Positions 1 to 5,246 of a stretch of 5,246 nt of DNA are shown here, in pieces. The notes below the pieces were generated by a model, which saw nothing but the letters and a program-made list of their open reading frames with translations, searched no databases and had not been told where the DNA came from. The position numbers were made by a program, and so were the translations under genes. Source of the DNA: Methanomicrobiales archaeon (GTDB taxonomy: Archaea; Halobacteriota; Methanomicrobia; Methanomicrobiales; JACTUA01); NCBI GenBank assembly GCA_028678965.1, contig JAJRCM010000148.1, forward strand, positions 1 to 5,246, in the 5' to 3' direction. How positions within the stretch are numbered: the stretch's first letter is position 1; each line of letters starts with the position of its first letter.

Positions 1-158
1 AAATCCTTTTCTGTATCACCGGGCGATCGTTCCACTGCATCTCGGTGGATAAGGGGTGTATCTGTCAGACGAAGTGCCCGCTCGCTAAGCAGGTGGGTCT
101 CACCTATAAAGACTTCTGCCTGAAGGGCTCGGAATCCGCGCAACGATACGTTCAGTGA
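1..158 (+). CDS. DUF2769-like cysteine-rich protein, C-terminal fragment
   Basis: This is the last 51 codons of a gene whose start lies left of the window; complete codons begin at base 3 and the frame ends at TGA 156-158. The tail carries Cys at fragment positions 4, 12, 19, 21, 25 and 39. The pieces FCITGRS, KGCICQTKCP, VGLTYKDFC and KGSESAQR match, from memory, the C-terminal pattern of DUF2769, small proteins found mainly in methanogens with repeated Cys clusters that may bind a metal or an Fe-S cluster. Function is unknown and metal binding is inference. The usual CxCxxCP cluster appears here as CxCx3CP, one residue longer. No signal peptide or membrane segment is visible in this part. 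The opposite strand is also open here, but it has no start codon and no recognisable motif, so this frame is preferred. Confidence 0.78.
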   Translation, partial: ILFCITGRSFHCISVDKGCICQTKCPLAKQVGLTYKDFCLKGSESAQRYVQ

Positions 159-203
159 ATTGCATAGATCCTCATACCAGAGGCTTGAGAGGTTTTCAAA
201 GGT

Positions 204-326
204 ATGGAGAAAAGGATTTTTTTTCGCGGCCGCGACGTCTCATCAGCCGATTCAGCACAGCCCCTGATGGAGCCTGATGTGTGGGATGATGACTGGGGGT
301 GGGATTTCTGGCTCAGGGAGGCGTGA
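204..326 (+). CDS. Hypothetical mini-ORF 1, 40 aa, Trp/Asp-rich
   Basis: An ATG at 204 opens a 40-residue frame ending at TGA 324-326. The product begins MEKRIFFRGRD and its second half is acidic and tryptophan-rich (DVWDDDWGWDFWLREA). A purine-rich GAGAGG at 187-192 could serve as a weak ribosome site. I do not recognise the protein. It lies 45 bases after the DUF2769-like stop and is in the same phase as mini-ORFs 2 and 3, so it may instead be the first part of one broken gene covering 204-599. A run of eight T at 217-224 encodes Ile-Phe-Phe; such a run is a possible transcription stop in archaea, which weakens the case for expression of this frame. Confidence 0.35.
   Translation: MEKRIFFRGRDVSSADSAQPLMEPDVWDDDWGWDFWLREA
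217..224 (+). terminator. T8 tract, possible archaeal U-tract terminator
   Basis: Eight consecutive T on the + strand lie about 58 bases downstream of the DUF2769-like stop. Archaeal RNA polymerase can terminate on U-rich tracts without a hairpin, so this may end the DUF2769-like transcript. It also lies inside mini-ORF 1, where it would encode Ile-Phe-Phe, so the two readings compete. The call rests on the tract alone. Confidence 0.3.
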
Positions 327-338
327 GGACCATTCCCT

Positions 339-452
339 ATGGGACCACTTCCCCCCACCACCGCTCTCGATCCCTATGAACGTCTGGTGGAATTGATCCA
401 TCAATTCCGACGTTCACTACTCTGCCGGAACTCGATCGATTCCGGCGGATGA
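339..452 (+). CDS. Hypothetical mini-ORF 2, 37 aa
   Basis: An ATG at 339 follows the previous TGA by 12 bases and opens a 37-residue frame ending at TGA 450-452. GTGAGG at 323-328, which overlaps the stop of mini-ORF 1, is a plausible ribosome site about 10 bases from the ATG, so translational coupling is possible. The stretch ALDPYERLVELIHQFRRSLL looks like an ordinary amphipathic helix with a coding-like composition; the end is CRNSIDSGG. I recognise no family. If the TGA at 450 were read as a sense codon, the protein would continue HLLDMDAAL into mini-ORF 3, which reads smoothly as one domain. The opposite-strand frame here is Ser/Pro/Arg-rich and looks like a shadow. Confidence 0.42.
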   Translation: MGPLPPTTALDPYERLVELIHQFRRSLLCRNSIDSGG

Positions 453-464
453 CATCTCCTGGAT

Positions 465-599
465 ATGGACGCTGCGCTTTCAGGAGCTGTACTGAACCGG
501 GTGGGTGGGAAGACAGTCGTGGCGGTTCCTTTCTCTGCGAAGGGGGACGACCGTACTCTGGGGAGCTGGATAGAGGAGGTGAGGAAAGGATATCAGTGA
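465..599 (+). CDS. Hypothetical mini-ORF 3, 44 aa
   Basis: An ATG at 465 opens a 44-residue frame ending at TGA 597-599. The codons show a strong G/purine bias at first position, as expected of real coding sequence, and the product (TVVAVPFSAK, then LGSWIEEVRKGYQ at the end) looks like the C-terminal alpha/beta part of a small soluble protein. No good ribosome site precedes the ATG; GGCGGATGA at 444-452 is the nearest candidate. An alternative ATG at 449 in another frame overlaps the previous stop (ATGA) and gives 58 residues, but that frame is Gly/Arg/Cys-rich with poor codon pattern and was not chosen. No family is recognised. This may be the tail of a single gene starting near 204. Confidence 0.45.
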   Translation: MDAALSGAVLNRVGGKTVVAVPFSAKGDDRTLGSWIEEVRKGYQ

Positions 600-603
600 T
601 ACT

Positions 604-621
604 ATCGTTCCTCGAAACGAT
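604..621. terminator. Small hairpin between convergent genes
   Basis: ATCGTT at 604-609 pairs perfectly with AACGAT at 616-621 around a six-base loop. A looser outer pair, TACTATC (600-606) with GATAGTA (638-644), shares bases with it, so the two foldings compete. It starts just after the last + strand mini-ORF and lies about 115 bases beyond the kinase stop on the other strand, a suitable place for a two-way terminator. No strong T run follows on either strand. The rest of 600-737 shows nothing I can identify. Confidence 0.25.
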
Positions 622-737
622 GTGAAAAGCCATCGGGGATAGTACTAATTTAAACCTGTTATCATTTTCAATGCACCATGTTGACCATGTCTTACAAAGT
701 CCATGGAATGGAGAGCGAAGGGTCGTCTTAATAATTC

Positions 738-1445
738 TCACAGGGTAAAATGGAACGTTGTACCCTTCCCAACCTCTGATTCTGCCCAGATACGGCCTCC
801 GTGCCGCTGGATAATGCGGTATACAATCGCAAGCCCCACCCCGGTTCCCTCATACTCCTGTGAACTGTGGAATCGCTGGAAGACCCCAAACAGTTTCGTC
901 GCAAATTGCATATCGAACCCTACCCCATTATCACGCACAAAATACACGATCTCCCCGTCTTTATCGTATGACCCCATCTCAATCCTCGGGTGGCTCTGTC
1001 CGCGTGTAAATTTGAACGCATTGGAAAGGAGGTTATAGTAGACCTGACGAATCATGGATGGATCCGCATAGACGGGGGGCATCGTTCCTATCTCCACTTC
1101 AATTTCCCGTTTTTTTGCCTCCTCTTCAAATTCTCCAAGAACCGCTTTTATAACACTGTCAGGGTTAATCATCTCCCGCTGCAGTGCCTGTCGTCCGGTG
1201 CGAGAAAAATTTAGAAGATCATCTATCAGGCGGGCCATCTGCTGGGTATTTTTCCGGATGGCCATCAAATATTGCCGTTCCTTTTCGGAGAGATGAGACT
1301 GGGCATCATCCAAGAGAATCGCAGAAAATCCATCGATTGCACGGAGGGGAGCCCGGAGATCATGCGACACTGAGTAGGTGAACGATTCCAGCTCCCGGTT
1401 GGCACTCTGGAGGGCAAGTGTTCGTTCAACGACACGCTGTTCCAA
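738..1445 (-). CDS. Histidine kinase core (HisKA + HATPase_c), separated from its sensor by an amber codon
   Basis: This frame encodes the catalytic end of a sensor kinase: ATP-dependent autophosphorylation of a histidine, then transfer to a response regulator not present here. From the TTG at 1443-1445 there are 235 residues. A coiled linker (EQRVVERTLALQSANREL) leads to the H-box SVSHDLRAPLR with the phospho-acceptor His at residue 28. The N-box NLLSNAFKFT starts at 138, the G1 box DNGVGFD is at 172-178, the F-box FGVFQRF at 186-192 and the G2 box GTGVGLA at 200-206; all key residues are present. Termination is TGA 738-740. The TTG has GGAG directly against it with no spacing, a poor start. 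The frame is open upstream to 1553 and joins the sensor ORF in phase, so it is best read as the end of one 1129-codon gene covering 738-4127. Whether it is made separately, by readthrough, or not at all cannot be told from sequence. Confidence 0.85.
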   Translation of the reverse strand: MEQRVVERTLALQSANRELESFTYSVSHDLRAPLRAIDGFSAILLDDAQSHLSEKERQYLMAIRKNTQQMARLIDDLLNFSRTGRQALQREMINPDSVIKAVLGEFEEEAKKREIEVEIGTMPPVYADPSMIRQVYYNLLSNAFKFTRGQSHPRIEMGSYDKDGEIVYFVRDNGVGFDMQFATKLFGVFQRFHSSQEYEGTGVGLAIVYRIIQRHGGRIWAESEVGKGTTFHFTL

Positions 1446-1553
1446 CTCCTCATTGAGATGACGTATCTCTTCCTCGACTCGTTTGAGGTCAGAGACATCG
1501 ATGATGATCCCACGAATACCAATAACCGTATCTCCCTGATAGATTGGTGCCGA

Positions 1554-1556
1554 CTA
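1554..1556 (-). other. In-frame TAG amber codon inside the PAS domain
   Basis: The codon lies between GTRIQVVI and SAPIYQGDTVIGIRG, in the last strands of the PAS fold. Beyond it the same frame runs 271 codons to TGA with no further stop: 36 codons of PAS and linker ending DVSDLKRVEEE, then the kinase. PAS domains of this type often have Tyr here before Ser-x-Pro-Ile, from memory, so a one-base change from TAT or TAC is the simplest origin. Alternatives are amber readthrough, pyrrolysine decoding (known in Methanosarcinaceae and some other archaea, not generally in Methanomicrobiales), or a sequencing error. The genuine stops visible in this window are all TGA. Confidence 0.9.
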
Positions 1557-4127
1557 TATCACCACTTGTATTCGGGTACCGTCTTTTTTCAATGCAAAAT
1601 ATTCTACACCCTTCGATTCGATACCCTGTACGACTTGCTGTATTCTCTTTCTCACTAATGCACCCTGTTCAGGCACAATGATATCAAAAACACGTATTCC
1701 TTTTTCCAGGTCATTTTCAGTATATCCAAATACCTCAAAGGCACTCTCATTCGCAAATAGAACCTTACCTTCAAGATCAATTTCGAATACCGGCTGGGGG
1801 AGCAATCTCACCAGGTCACGGAACTTCTGCTCACTTTGACGGAGTTTCATTTCACTGTCCTGAAGCTGCTCAATATTGGCCTTCAGGGTCGCAACCATGG
1901 AGTTGATACTACGCTCCAGCACCTCGAATTCACTTCCCCGTACTGGTGAGATTTGGTGATCGATATCACCCTTTGCCACTTGTTCAACATCAGATACGAT
2001 CTGCTGGACCGGCCGGGTAAGGTGCCGGGACACCGCTATCGCTCCGATGATGCCCATCATCAGCGCAGCCAAACCAATATACGCATGAAATAGCAGCAGA
2101 TCAAATAATGCGGTGTTGATCCGTTCCGAATCATAGGTGAGCTTGATGATCCAGCTCATGTCTGAAGCATAATCGAGATCCAGCAGATCGATAAACAGGT
2201 ACCTTATGATTCTATGCTCTTCTTCCTGAATAATCTCGACTAACGATCGGCTATCAATCACCGTAGTGAGTGCCCTTATCTCTTCTTCATCAGGCCGGTA
2301 GGTGAAGTTGTTTACCACGTGCATCGTCGTATCGAAGAAGCGGGTACTGACAATATAGGGATTTCGTGCGACAATACTCTCAAATGCTTCCTGATATCCC
2401 ACTTTCCCGTGCCGCTGTATGATGCCCGGACCCAGCATACCCAGCTCAAGGATGTACTGATGGTCCGGCGTTGGCATATAGGCAAATTTCCTGAACTGGC
2501 CGGTGGCTGTCTCCCTCACGACACGGTCCGGATAAAATCCTTCACCTTCAATAATTTTTGTGAGATATTCCTTTGTTGCAGGAAATTGCTTGAAATCAAG
2601 TCCGAGATCTGGTGTAAAAGTAGTATATTCAATTATCAGAGACCTATTGATTATGTACAGGTCTGTCAGGTCACCGAGCTTTGTTTTCACACTCTCCAGA
2701 TCCATCTGGGAGACGTCCCGGCCTGCCCGTTCATATTCCGCCATGAAGGTCTCGAATCCTGTTTGCATCTCTTTGTTCAGGTTGCTGTCATACAATTTGA
2801 AGCCCTCATCCACCAGGTGAATTGTCTGGTTAAGGCTCTCTTCAGTCTGGACTTGCATGGTCAGCGCATCCCTTCGGAAAGTTGCGTCTGCATTCACCAG
2901 ATCCACGGCAGTAAGACCAATGACCGTAATACCGATGATCAAGAGCAGGTAGGCCAGAAGATAATTTGAAAAACGCAATTTCCTCGCCATGGAATGAGGA
3001 CTGAAGGAGGTATGTGATTGTTTGTCGTGATCACCTGAAATCATGTGATCGAGAGAGCCCCTAGCAATCATATCAGCATCCGCAGCCATTTCCCGTATCG
3101 GCTCATTAATACGGCGGGCGAGAAGGATAGCGATGCCTGACATCAATGCCAGCGCCGCCATGGCCGTGACAATGTGGATAAGGAGGAGGTTGTTAAGGGC
3201 AGCTTGTTTTGCTGATTCGTCGTATGTTATTTCCACGATCCGGCTCACATCAGAACCGTACTGTTCATCTCTCAGATCCACGAAAAGATAGGAGACGCGT
3301 TCCCCTGCGTCGAGAATCTCCCGTTCCAGTCCCTTTCGCTCAGATATAATGGCGGTGAGTATTGTGTCAAGCTCGGGATCTGGAATAAAACTTCGATTAT
3401 CCTCCAGCTGTTTCCGTGAGGTGAAGATACGGAAGCCCTTGACGTAGGGATTCAGTGACGTCAGGGTATGAATCCGATCATGATATTTGAGTGATCCCCT
3501 TGTATTCTCCAGTGAACTTCCAGTCAAGCCGAGCTCGAAGATATAGGCATGGTCCGGGGTGGGCATATACGCGTATTTCCGGAGTACACCTGTCGCCGGT
3601 TCAATAACGATGCGATCCGGGAAAAATCCATCAGAGATACGTATCGATTCCAGATATGAATAGAAATAGGGGATCTTTCGGAAATCGAGGTTTCTGTCTG
3701 GTGGGAACGTAGTATATTCAATTACCCCGGAAGAATTGATAATATAGAGATCGACAAGTCCCCCGGTTTGAGCCTTAATGCTTTCGAGATCCATTCGTGC
3801 TGGATCCTTAGCTGAACGGTTGTATTCGTTCAAGACGAGGGTGAAGGTATCCTGCATCTGGCGGTTGAGCGTGGTATCGTACAGCTTTAATCCATCATCA
3901 GCAATCTGGAGTTCCTGGATAACCGTGCTCTCAGTCTGGATTTTCAACAACTGAGCTTGTTCTTCCAGATTCCGCTCTGCCATCGTATAATCAATAAGGG
4001 TAATTCCACAGACAATCAGTGCAACAATAAAAAAAGTCCATAGCACAAGATAGTAAGAAAATGAGTGTTCTTCTGGTATGTTGGGGGAGGATGCAGGCAT
4101 ACCTCGTCTCAACCAGGGAAATACCAT
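1554..4127 (-). CDS. Membrane sensor with duplicated Cache-like/HAMP modules and interrupted PAS domain (N-terminal part of a histidine kinase)
   Basis: An 857-residue signal-sensing membrane protein. Order: short cytoplasmic start; TM1 about 26-46; extracytoplasmic dCache-like domain 47-310; TM2 312-337; partial HAMP 338-366; TM3 388-410; second sensor 411-674; TM4 676-699; full HAMP 700-752; coiled coil; PAS from about 768, broken off at 857 by TAG 1554-1556. The two sensor units share DLYIIN..IIEYTTF, FxPDR and AYMPTPDHxYIxELG at a constant spacing of 363 residues. Cache-like assignment rests on this PAS-like pattern and size. The frame continues beyond the TAG with the rest of the PAS domain and a complete kinase. 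As read, the protein would sense but could not phosphorylate. The start is the first ATG; residue 10 (ATG 4098-4100) is an alternative and neither has a clear ribosome site. A candidate promoter lies just upstream, and the RND gene ends 273 bases upstream on the same strand. Confidence 0.88.
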   Translation of the reverse strand: MVFPWLRRGMPASSPNIPEEHSFSYYLVLWTFFIVALIVCGITLIDYTMAERNLEEQAQLLKIQTESTVIQELQIADDGLKLYDTTLNRQMQDTFTLVLNEYNRSAKDPARMDLESIKAQTGGLVDLYIINSSGVIEYTTFPPDRNLDFRKIPYFYSYLESIRISDGFFPDRIVIEPATGVLRKYAYMPTPDHAYIFELGLTGSSLENTRGSLKYHDRIHTLTSLNPYVKGFRIFTSRKQLEDNRSFIPDPELDTILTAIISERKGLEREILDAGERVSYLFVDLRDEQYGSDVSRIVEITYDESAKQAALNNLLLIHIVTAMAALALMSGIAILLARRINEPIREMAADADMIARGSLDHMISGDHDKQSHTSFSPHSMARKLRFSNYLLAYLLLIIGITVIGLTAVDLVNADATFRRDALTMQVQTEESLNQTIHLVDEGFKLYDSNLNKEMQTGFETFMAEYERAGRDVSQMDLESVKTKLGDLTDLYIINRSLIIEYTTFTPDLGLDFKQFPATKEYLTKIIEGEGFYPDRVVRETATGQFRKFAYMPTPDHQYILELGMLGPGIIQRHGKVGYQEAFESIVARNPYIVSTRFFDTTMHVVNNFTYRPDEEEIRALTTVIDSRSLVEIIQEEEHRIIRYLFIDLLDLDYASDMSWIIKLTYDSERINTALFDLLLFHAYIGLAALMMGIIGAIAVSRHLTRPVQQIVSDVEQVAKGDIDHQISPVRGSEFEVLERSINSMVATLKANIEQLQDSEMKLRQSEQKFRDLVRLLPQPVFEIDLEGKVLFANESAFEVFGYTENDLEKGIRVFDIIVPEQGALVRKRIQQVVQGIESKGVEYFALKKDGTRIQVVI
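1947..4046 (-). repeat. Internal tandem duplication of the TM-sensor-TM-HAMP module
   Basis: Protein residues 28-364 and 391-727 align with a constant offset of 363 residues and no apparent gap. Matching anchors are IEYTTF at 136/499, FxPDR at 168/531, MPTPDH at 188/551, YLFxDL at 280/643, the HAMP proline at 343/706 and DHxIS at 360/723. At DNA level the copies have drifted well apart, so this is an old protein-level repeat and not a recent one. The homology ends sharply after DHxIS, where copy 1 has a short Ser/His-rich linker and copy 2 continues into the rest of HAMP. Confidence 0.88.
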
Positions 4128-4167
4128 CGTTTGGATGATATGTACACAGGGTTGATTCTTACTCCAG

Positions 4168-4176
4168 CTTTAAAAC
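4168..4176 (-). promoter_or_regulatory. Candidate archaeal TATA box for the sensor kinase
   Basis: Read on the - strand, GAGTTTTAAAGC contains the TTTTAAAG core of an archaeal TATA element. It lies about 40 bases before the first ATG, so initiation roughly 25 bases downstream of the box would give a leader of about 20 bases. No recognisable BRE or operator was seen, and the leader shows no clear ribosome site. The call rests on motif and spacing only. Confidence 0.4.
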
Positions 4177-4215
4177 TCATACGGTTTCAGTATTGCCGGT
4201 ATGGTTTCATTGGCG

Positions 4216-4243
4216 GCTACCTCTCTCTTAAGGGGGGGGTAGC
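4216..4243. other. G-rich hairpin in the intergenic region
   Basis: GCTACC at 4216-4221 pairs exactly with GGTAGC at 4238-4243. The inner arms, CTCTCT against a run of eight G, can extend the stem with C-G and G-T pairs on the + strand RNA, closing on a TTAA-containing loop. A TTTT run at 4248-4251 follows on the + strand, giving a terminator-like shape there, but no + strand gene ends nearby. On the - strand the G-T wobbles become mismatches and no T run follows, so it is a weak terminator for the RND gene. It could equally be a structured element in a longer kinase leader. Confidence 0.35.
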
Positions 4244-4352
4244 TCACTTTTCTAGTACCGGTGTATCCTCTCTCTCATGAGTGATTCGACAGCGGAGGAC
4301 TATGTATCCCGTACCTTTATGAAGTATAGAGGGGATTAGTGCATGCAAGGAA

Positions 4353-4400
4353 TCATTTTCGACAGAATAGCATCAGAAAAGGGATTGAGATCTTTTTCAT
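4353..4400 (-). pseudogene. Signal-peptide-like 15-codon stub after the RND gene
   Basis: An ATG directly abuts the RND stop (TGAATG) and encodes MKKISIPFLMLFCRK before TGA 4353-4355. A Lys-Lys start followed by a hydrophobic run is the beginning of a typical secretory signal peptide. In methanogens, HAE3-like RND genes are often next to genes for secreted partner proteins (for example COG1361), from memory, so this may be the remnant of such a gene. No continuation into a mature protein is found in any frame as far as 4128, and there is no ribosome site. It may also be chance. Confidence 0.2.
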
Positions 4401-5246
4401 TCAGGTAGACATCGAATCTGAAGCAGTTGATGTACCATTTGCCTTGATTTCCTCGAACCTCCCCAGGAGAGTGAGAACGCCAGGCATCACCACGATTGCT
4501 CCAACCAAGGTGAATCCGACGGTGATCACCGTGACCGTACCAAAGTTATTGATCATGTTGAATGCAGAGAGCATGAGAGCGGCGAATCCGAACACCGTGG
4601 TCATCCCTGAGACGGTGATTGCCGTTCCAATCTGGGCAACGCTCCGCTGGATTGCCGGCAGCAGGGCGAGACCGTTCGCCCGTTCCTCATAGGTACGCTC
4701 CATGATCAGGATGGTATATTCAGAAGCTACCCCGATAGTCATAGAACCAAGTGTGGCGGTCATCGGGGTATAATCGATTCCTAGAACGAACATCACCAAC
4801 CCATTCCATCCCACAATCAGGGCAATGGGGATGACAGGAGTGATAGCATGGGCGAAGCTTCGGTATATCAGATAGAGGAATCCAAGAATCAGTCCGAAAG
4901 CGAGCAGGGTCATCTGCGTCTTCCCTGCCTCGATCTCTTTGATCAGGTTGGTAAACATCTCTCCCATCCCGGTAATCTTGGCGATAACTCCGGTGGGTGG
5001 CTCCTTCCAGGTGAGGTGCTTCTGGATCTCTTCCAGGGAGGCCATGGCAACATTGTTCTCCATCTGGACCATTGAGAACTCTATCACCGCTTCGGTGGTG
5101 CCGCTCACATAACGTCTCTTCTGGTCTTCCGGTATCCTGCCCAGCACATCATCAAGTTCCTGCTGGGTGGTGGGGAGCATGCCACCATTGTACAGCAGGA
5201 TCAAGTCAGCAATACTCGTGGAGCCGGTGACCTTACTGTTATGAGT
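4401..5246 (-). CDS. RND superfamily exporter (MMPL/HAE3-like), C-terminal half
   Basis: This is the last 281 residues of a proton-driven membrane exporter; the 5' part lies beyond the right edge and the frame stays open there, so the first in-window TTG (5202-5204) is not the true start. Residues 1-110 are the end of an extracytoplasmic loop. Five membrane segments follow at about 112-129, 135-157, 159-184, 203-229 and 234-262, matching TM8-TM12 of the RND fold. Diagnostic pieces are YRSFAHAITPVIPI, LGIDYTPMTATLG, the TM10 motif IGVASEYTILIMERTYEER and SGMTTVFGFAAL. A short hydrophilic tail (FEEIKANGTST) ends at TGA 4401-4403. HAE3-like proteins in archaea are thought to move hydrophobic or amphiphilic compounds such as lipids or hopanoids; the substrate here is unknown. 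The kinase gene lies downstream on the same strand after 273 bases. Confidence 0.9.
   Translation of the reverse strand, partial: THNSKVTGSTSIADLILLYNGGMLPTTQQELDDVLGRIPEDQKRRYVSGTTEAVIEFSMVQMENNVAMASLEEIQKHLTWKEPPTGVIAKITGMGEMFTNLIKEIEAGKTQMTLLAFGLILGFLYLIYRSFAHAITPVIPIALIVGWNGLVMFVLGIDYTPMTATLGSMTIGVASEYTILIMERTYEERANGLALLPAIQRSVAQIGTAITVSGMTTVFGFAALMLSAFNMINNFGTVTVITVGFTLVGAIVVMPGVLTLLGRFEEIKANGTSTASDSMST

Noticed and set aside
1..236. Open - strand frame through the DUF2769-like tail
   Set aside because: It has no ATG or GTG and only one internal TTG, no recognisable motif, and lies opposite a frame with a clear Cys-rich family signature.
152..361. 69-codon - strand frame
   Set aside because: Its composition is low-quality (Ser/Pro/His-rich) and it overlaps mini-ORF 1 on the other strand with no supporting motif.
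450..452. TGA as selenocysteine codon
   Set aside because: No recognisable SECIS hairpin was seen, archaeal Sec use is confined to a few groups not suggested here, and no redox motif surrounds the codon.
204..599. TGA reassigned to tryptophan
   Set aside because: TGA is the credible terminator of the DUF2769-like, kinase and RND genes in the same window.
337..741. 134-codon - strand frame overlapping the kinase stop (GTGA)
   Set aside because: It is Ser/Pro/Arg-rich with no motif and lies antisense to mini-ORFs 2 and 3, whose codon pattern is better; it looks like a shadow frame.
2319..2969. 216-codon + strand frame inside the sensor gene
   Set aside because: It is Cys/His/Ile-rich and antisense to the conserved second Cache-like domain; long antisense frames are expected in such genes.
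2988..2990. Internal ATG (residue 380) as the start of a separate second kinase gene
   Set aside because: No ribosome site precedes it on the - strand, and the frame is continuous with the first module without any stop.
4339..4692. 117-codon + strand frame opposite the RND gene end
   Set aside because: It is antisense to conserved RND membrane segments and contains no motif of its own.
1..5246. tRNA, rRNA, CRISPR array, insertion sequence ends or attachment sites
   Set aside because: I saw no cloverleaf, spaced direct repeats, transposase motifs or terminal inverted repeats on either strand.

Overview
The window looks like a piece of a methanogenic archaeon's chromosome, most likely class Methanomicrobia (Methanomicrobiales-like). 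Three things point there: a cysteine-rich tail resembling DUF2769, a family I know mainly from methanogens; a large membrane sensor kinase of the PAS/HisKA type common in those genomes; and an RND (MMPL/HAE3-like) exporter. Moderate GC and CG-type arginine codons fit but do not fix the genus. All assignments are from reading the sequence and from memory of families; no search was run.

Layout. On the + strand, bases 1-158 hold the 3' end of the DUF2769-like gene. Bases 204-599 hold three very short open frames, all in the same reading phase and separated only by TGA codons; they are either three mini-genes or one gene broken by two opal stops. Bases 600-737 hold no gene, only a small hairpin. 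From 738 to 4127 the - strand carries one long histidine-kinase reading frame interrupted by a single in-frame TAG at 1554-1556. Its N-terminal part is unusual in having the whole membrane-sensor-membrane-HAMP module twice. Bases 4128-4400 are intergenic, with a candidate TATA box, a G-rich hairpin and a 15-codon signal-peptide-like stub. From 4401 to the right edge, on the - strand, lies the C-terminal half of the RND exporter.

Working together. The kinase would sense an extracytoplasmic signal through two Cache-like domains and pass it through HAMP and PAS to a HisKA/HATPase core. No response regulator is visible. The exporter lies upstream on the same strand but is separated by about 270 bases, so co-transcription is doubtful. 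The most interesting features are the clean amber codon inside the PAS domain, with an intact kinase beyond it; the indel-free 363-residue sensor duplication; and the same-phase chain of TGA-separated mini-ORFs.
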